A DNA stretch of 33,210 nt, taken from Planotetraspora thailandica (GTDB lineage Bacteria; Actinomycetota; Actinomycetes; Streptosporangiales; Streptosporangiaceae). Positions within the stretch are counted from its first letter, which is position 1, and every line of letters starts with the position of its first letter. The position numbers and the translations under genes are program-made. The stretch is from positions 1-33,210 of the forward strand of contig NZ_BOOR01000090.1 in NCBI RefSeq assembly GCF_016863335.1. The letters run 5' to 3'. Under the pieces are notes generated by a model. The model was not told the DNA's origin. It did not search any database and saw only the letters and a program-made list of their open reading frames with translations. Of this stretch, positions 31,188 to 33,210 are shown one piece after another.

Positions 31188-31301
31188 TGAGACTTCACTG
31201 CCCTACCTCGGCCGATGCTTGACACCGCGGCCTCGGTCGACGTGCCGGGGCGGCGAGCGGCGACAGTGGACGCCGGGTGGCAGCGTCTGATCTGGGGGAT
31301 G

Positions 31302-31853
31302 TCAGCCCATGCTTTTGGCGCCGTCGAGGGATTCGCGGATGATGTCGGCGTGGCCGGCGTGCTGGGCGGTCTCGGCGATGATGTGCATCAGCACCCGCCG
31401 GGCCGACCACCGCCCGCCGGGCTCGAACCACGGGGCCTTCGGCAGCGGCTGGGTGACGTCCAGGTCGGGCAGGGTGGCGACCAGTTCGTCGGTCCGGTGA
31501 GCGACCTCGACGTAGCCGGCCAGCACACCGGCCAGTGTCTCGCCGGGTAGCAGCCGGAACTCGTCGGCCCTTCGGGTCCAGTCGGCCTCGGTCATGGTGG
31601 CGAAGTCGCCCATTGCCGACGGGCCGTTCAGGATGAAGTCCACCCAGTTCTGCTCGACCGCGGCGACGTGCTTGATCAAGCCGCCCAGGCACAGCTCGCT
31701 GGCGGTGGTCCGCCGCCCGGCCTGCTCGTCGGTGAGGTCGCGGGTGGTGAAGCGCAGGAAGTGCCGGCTTTTGGCCAGCATCGCCAGCAGGTCGGCGCGC
31801 TCGCCGGTGATGTCGCGGGTGGTCAGCTCGTCGACGGTCGTGCTCTCGCTCAT
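31302..31853 (-). CDS. DinB-family protein
   Basis: 183 aa four-helix-bundle DinB/YfiT-like protein. Metal-site His residues are in IKHVAAVEQNWVDF and at HIIAETAQHAGHADIIRE, the standard triad positions. Known members are thiol-dependent transferases (mycothiol- or bacillithiol-linked) or of unknown role; a mycothiol-dependent S-transferase is possible here. The ATG at 31853 has GGCGGAG 4 nt upstream. It is divergent from the YafY/WYL regulator gene, a pairing often seen, and presumably controlled by it through the 95-bp shared gap. Confidence 0.92.
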   Translation of the reverse strand: MSESTTVDELTTRDITGERADLLAMLAKSRHFLRFTTRDLTDEQAGRRTTASELCLGGLIKHVAAVEQNWVDFILNGPSAMGDFATMTEADWTRRADEFRLLPGETLAGVLAGYVEVAHRTDELVATLPDLDVTQPLPKAPWFEPGGRWSARRVLMHIIAETAQHAGHADIIRESLDGAKSMG

Positions 31854-31948
31854 GGTCTCCGCCTTCCGTTGTTCTGTTCGGTCGGTCAGGACCCACGCTA
31901 GGCGGCATAGCGGTCACTTTCTGACCTGAATTGCGGAAGAATCAAAAC

Positions 31949-32902
31949 ATGGCGAACACCAGCACCCGGACGCTGCGGCTGCTGTCCCTGCTGCAGACCC
32001 ACCGGTACTGGCCGGGCACCGAACTGGCCGAGCGCCTGGGAGTCTCGGTCCGCACCCTGCGCCGGGACATCGACCGGCTGCGCGAGCTGGGCTATCCGGT
32101 TGAGGCGCAGCGCGGCGTGGACGGCGGTTACGAACTCGCCGCGGGCGCGGCACTGCCGCCGCTGGTGATCGACGACGAGGAGGCGGTCGCCCTGGCCGTC
32201 GGGCTGCAGGCCGCCGCGCAGGGCGCGGTGGAGGGCATCGCCGAGTCCTCGGTGCGGGCGCTGGCCAAGGTGGTGCAGGTGATGCCGGCCCGGCTACGGC
32301 GCCAGGTCGAGGCACTGCGCGCGATGACCGTACCCGCCGGCTGGGACGGCCGGGCCAGGGCGGGCGTCGACCCGGGCGTGCTCACCGCGGTCGCGCTGGC
32401 CTGCCGGGACAGCGAACACCTCCGCTTCTCCTACACCGCCGCCGACGGCCGGCACACCGACCGGCAGGTCGAACCGCATCGGCTGGTCTGTCTCGGCCGC
32501 CACTGGTACCTGGTCGCCTACGACCTCACCCGGCACGACTGGCGCAGCTTCCGGGTCGACCGGCTCACCGCGCCGCACGGCACCGGTTCCAGGTTCCGGC
32601 CCCGCGACCTGCCCGCCGCCGACGCCGCCGAGTTCGTCCGCGCAGGCCTGGACAACCTGCCCCGCCCGTACCGGGTGGAGGTCCTGGTCGACGCCCCGGC
32701 CGCGACCGTGCGCGAACGGATCGGCAGGTGGAGCACAGTCGAGAAGGTCGACGCCGAGCACTGCCGGGTGCGCATGACCGCCGAATCCCTGGACTGGCCG
32801 ACCATGGCGCTGGGCGTGGTCGGCGCCGATTTCCGCGTCCTCGACCCGCCCGAACTGCTCGAGCAGATCCACAACTGGGGCGCCCGGTTCAACCGGGCCT
32901 AG
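31949..32902 (+). CDS. YafY-type WYL-domain transcriptional regulator
   Basis: 317 aa. The N-terminal winged helix (TRTLRLLSLLQTHRYWPGTELAERLGVSVRTLRRDIDRLRELGYPVEA in parts, about 5-55) is the DeoR-like HTH of the YafY group. A central part is followed by the WYL domain (about 145-215: LRFSYTAADGRHTDRQVEPHRLVCLGRHWYLVAYD, the signature W-Y-L) and a C-terminal WCX-type extension ending EQIHNWGARF. WYL domains bind small ligands or nucleic acid to set regulator activity. The ATG at 31949 has GGAAGA 8 nt upstream; a TTG six codons earlier is less likely. Divergent from the DinB gene and the probable regulator of it. Confidence 0.93.
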   Translation: MANTSTRTLRLLSLLQTHRYWPGTELAERLGVSVRTLRRDIDRLRELGYPVEAQRGVDGGYELAAGAALPPLVIDDEEAVALAVGLQAAAQGAVEGIAESSVRALAKVVQVMPARLRRQVEALRAMTVPAGWDGRARAGVDPGVLTAVALACRDSEHLRFSYTAADGRHTDRQVEPHRLVCLGRHWYLVAYDLTRHDWRSFRVDRLTAPHGTGSRFRPRDLPAADAAEFVRAGLDNLPRPYRVEVLVDAPAATVRERIGRWSTVEKVDAEHCRVRMTAESLDWPTMALGVVGADFRVLDPPELLEQIHNWGARFNRA

Positions 32903-33030
32903 GGTTTGATCCGGGTTTGATCCGCGAAGGCAATTTCGCCCAGTTCGCCCACCCCTGCGACGTCCCCCCTCATCGACTGTGCCGCCCTCGCCGAGCAGAA
33001 ACGAGCCATGTGCGCCGTAGCTCAACGTAA

Positions 33031-33044
33031 TGGGAGCGCTCCTC
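33031..33044. promoter_or_regulatory. CebR/CelR-like operator upstream of the last gene
   Basis: TGGGAGCGCTCCTC matches 12 of 14 positions of TGGGAGCGCTCCCA, the LacI-family CebR/CelR site that controls cello-oligosaccharide genes in actinobacteria (consensus from memory). The core GGAGCGCTCC is a perfect palindrome. It lies 127 bp before the ATG at 33172. Confidence 0.5.
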
Positions 33045-33171
33045 GTTGGTCGAAAACGATCTATGAAGGATCTCCCCAGCGCACACAGCAGTCTCTTTCG
33101 AGATGCATATCCTTAAGGGATTGTTCGCCGTTTGGGCGGGTTGGACAGGGGGTGGGTAAGGGGGAACAGCC

Positions 33172-33210
33172 ATGACAGCCAGCGACGACCTGGAGGATTG
33201 GGCGGGGTAC
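33172..33210 (+). CDS. Start of an unidentified gene, cut by the window edge
   Basis: ATG at 33172 with GGGGGAA 5 nt upstream, then 12 further codons (TASDDLEDWAGY) to the end of the window. Nothing in these residues points to a family; no signal peptide is visible so far. The CebR-like site upstream hints at sugar-responsive control. Confidence 0.55.
   Translation, partial: MTASDDLEDWAGY

Overview
The window is high-GC DNA with actinobacterial codon use. Several gene families typical of filamentous actinomycetes are present: polyphosphate glucokinase, DUF4232 lipoprotein, DUF1876, DUF6518, a YafY-type WYL regulator beside DinB, and an HrpA with a DUF3418-type tail. A Streptosporangiales-type genome is the most likely source. 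This is inferred from general character, not from a marker gene. No rRNA, tRNA, CRISPR array or intact transposase was found.

Layout. 1-1013: decayed protein-L-isoaspartate methyltransferase gene. 1014-8943: a mostly housekeeping stretch (HrpA helicase, stand-alone OmpR-type DNA-binding protein, polyphosphate glucokinase, small membrane protein, uridine-kinase-like protein, cupin, universal stress protein). 9216-9485: DUF1876 protein, preceded by a DosR-like box. 9568-13338: leftward three-gene cassette of a Gln-rich protein with tandem 13-residue repeats, a 159-aa protein of unknown function and an S8 protease without signal peptide; this is the best candidate for an undescribed system. 13532-16074: MBL-fold protein, DUF1348 protein, a hypothetical gene and a DUF6518 membrane protein.

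16502-21342: a TetR gene, then a lipoprotein patatin and an MMPL transporter. One palindrome (consensus AATGAACGTTCATT) lies upstream of tetR and twice around the patatin promoter, so the three genes look like one self-regulated lipid/envelope module. 21669-27254: two identical 344-bp direct repeats, offset by 5,242 bp, bracket a segment carrying a secreted beta-propeller protein, a DUF4232 lipoprotein, an HSL-type esterase, a hemerythrin protein and a TetR. The right repeat includes the 3' end of a beta-propeller membrane protein gene, and the left repeat carries a severed copy of that end. This is the geometry left by a single-crossover (Campbell-like) insertion or a duplication. Each 344-bp copy contains four CTGCATGATCACG motifs about 53 bp apart.

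27157-33210: MFS transporter and beta-propeller protein coupled by an ATGA overlap, a secreted DNRLRE-metallophosphoesterase with PhoP-like 11-bp direct repeats upstream, the divergent DinB/YafY pair, and the first 13 codons of a gene preceded by a CebR/CelR-like operator. Regulatory-site calls rest on visible symmetry and remembered consensus sequences; none was tested by search.
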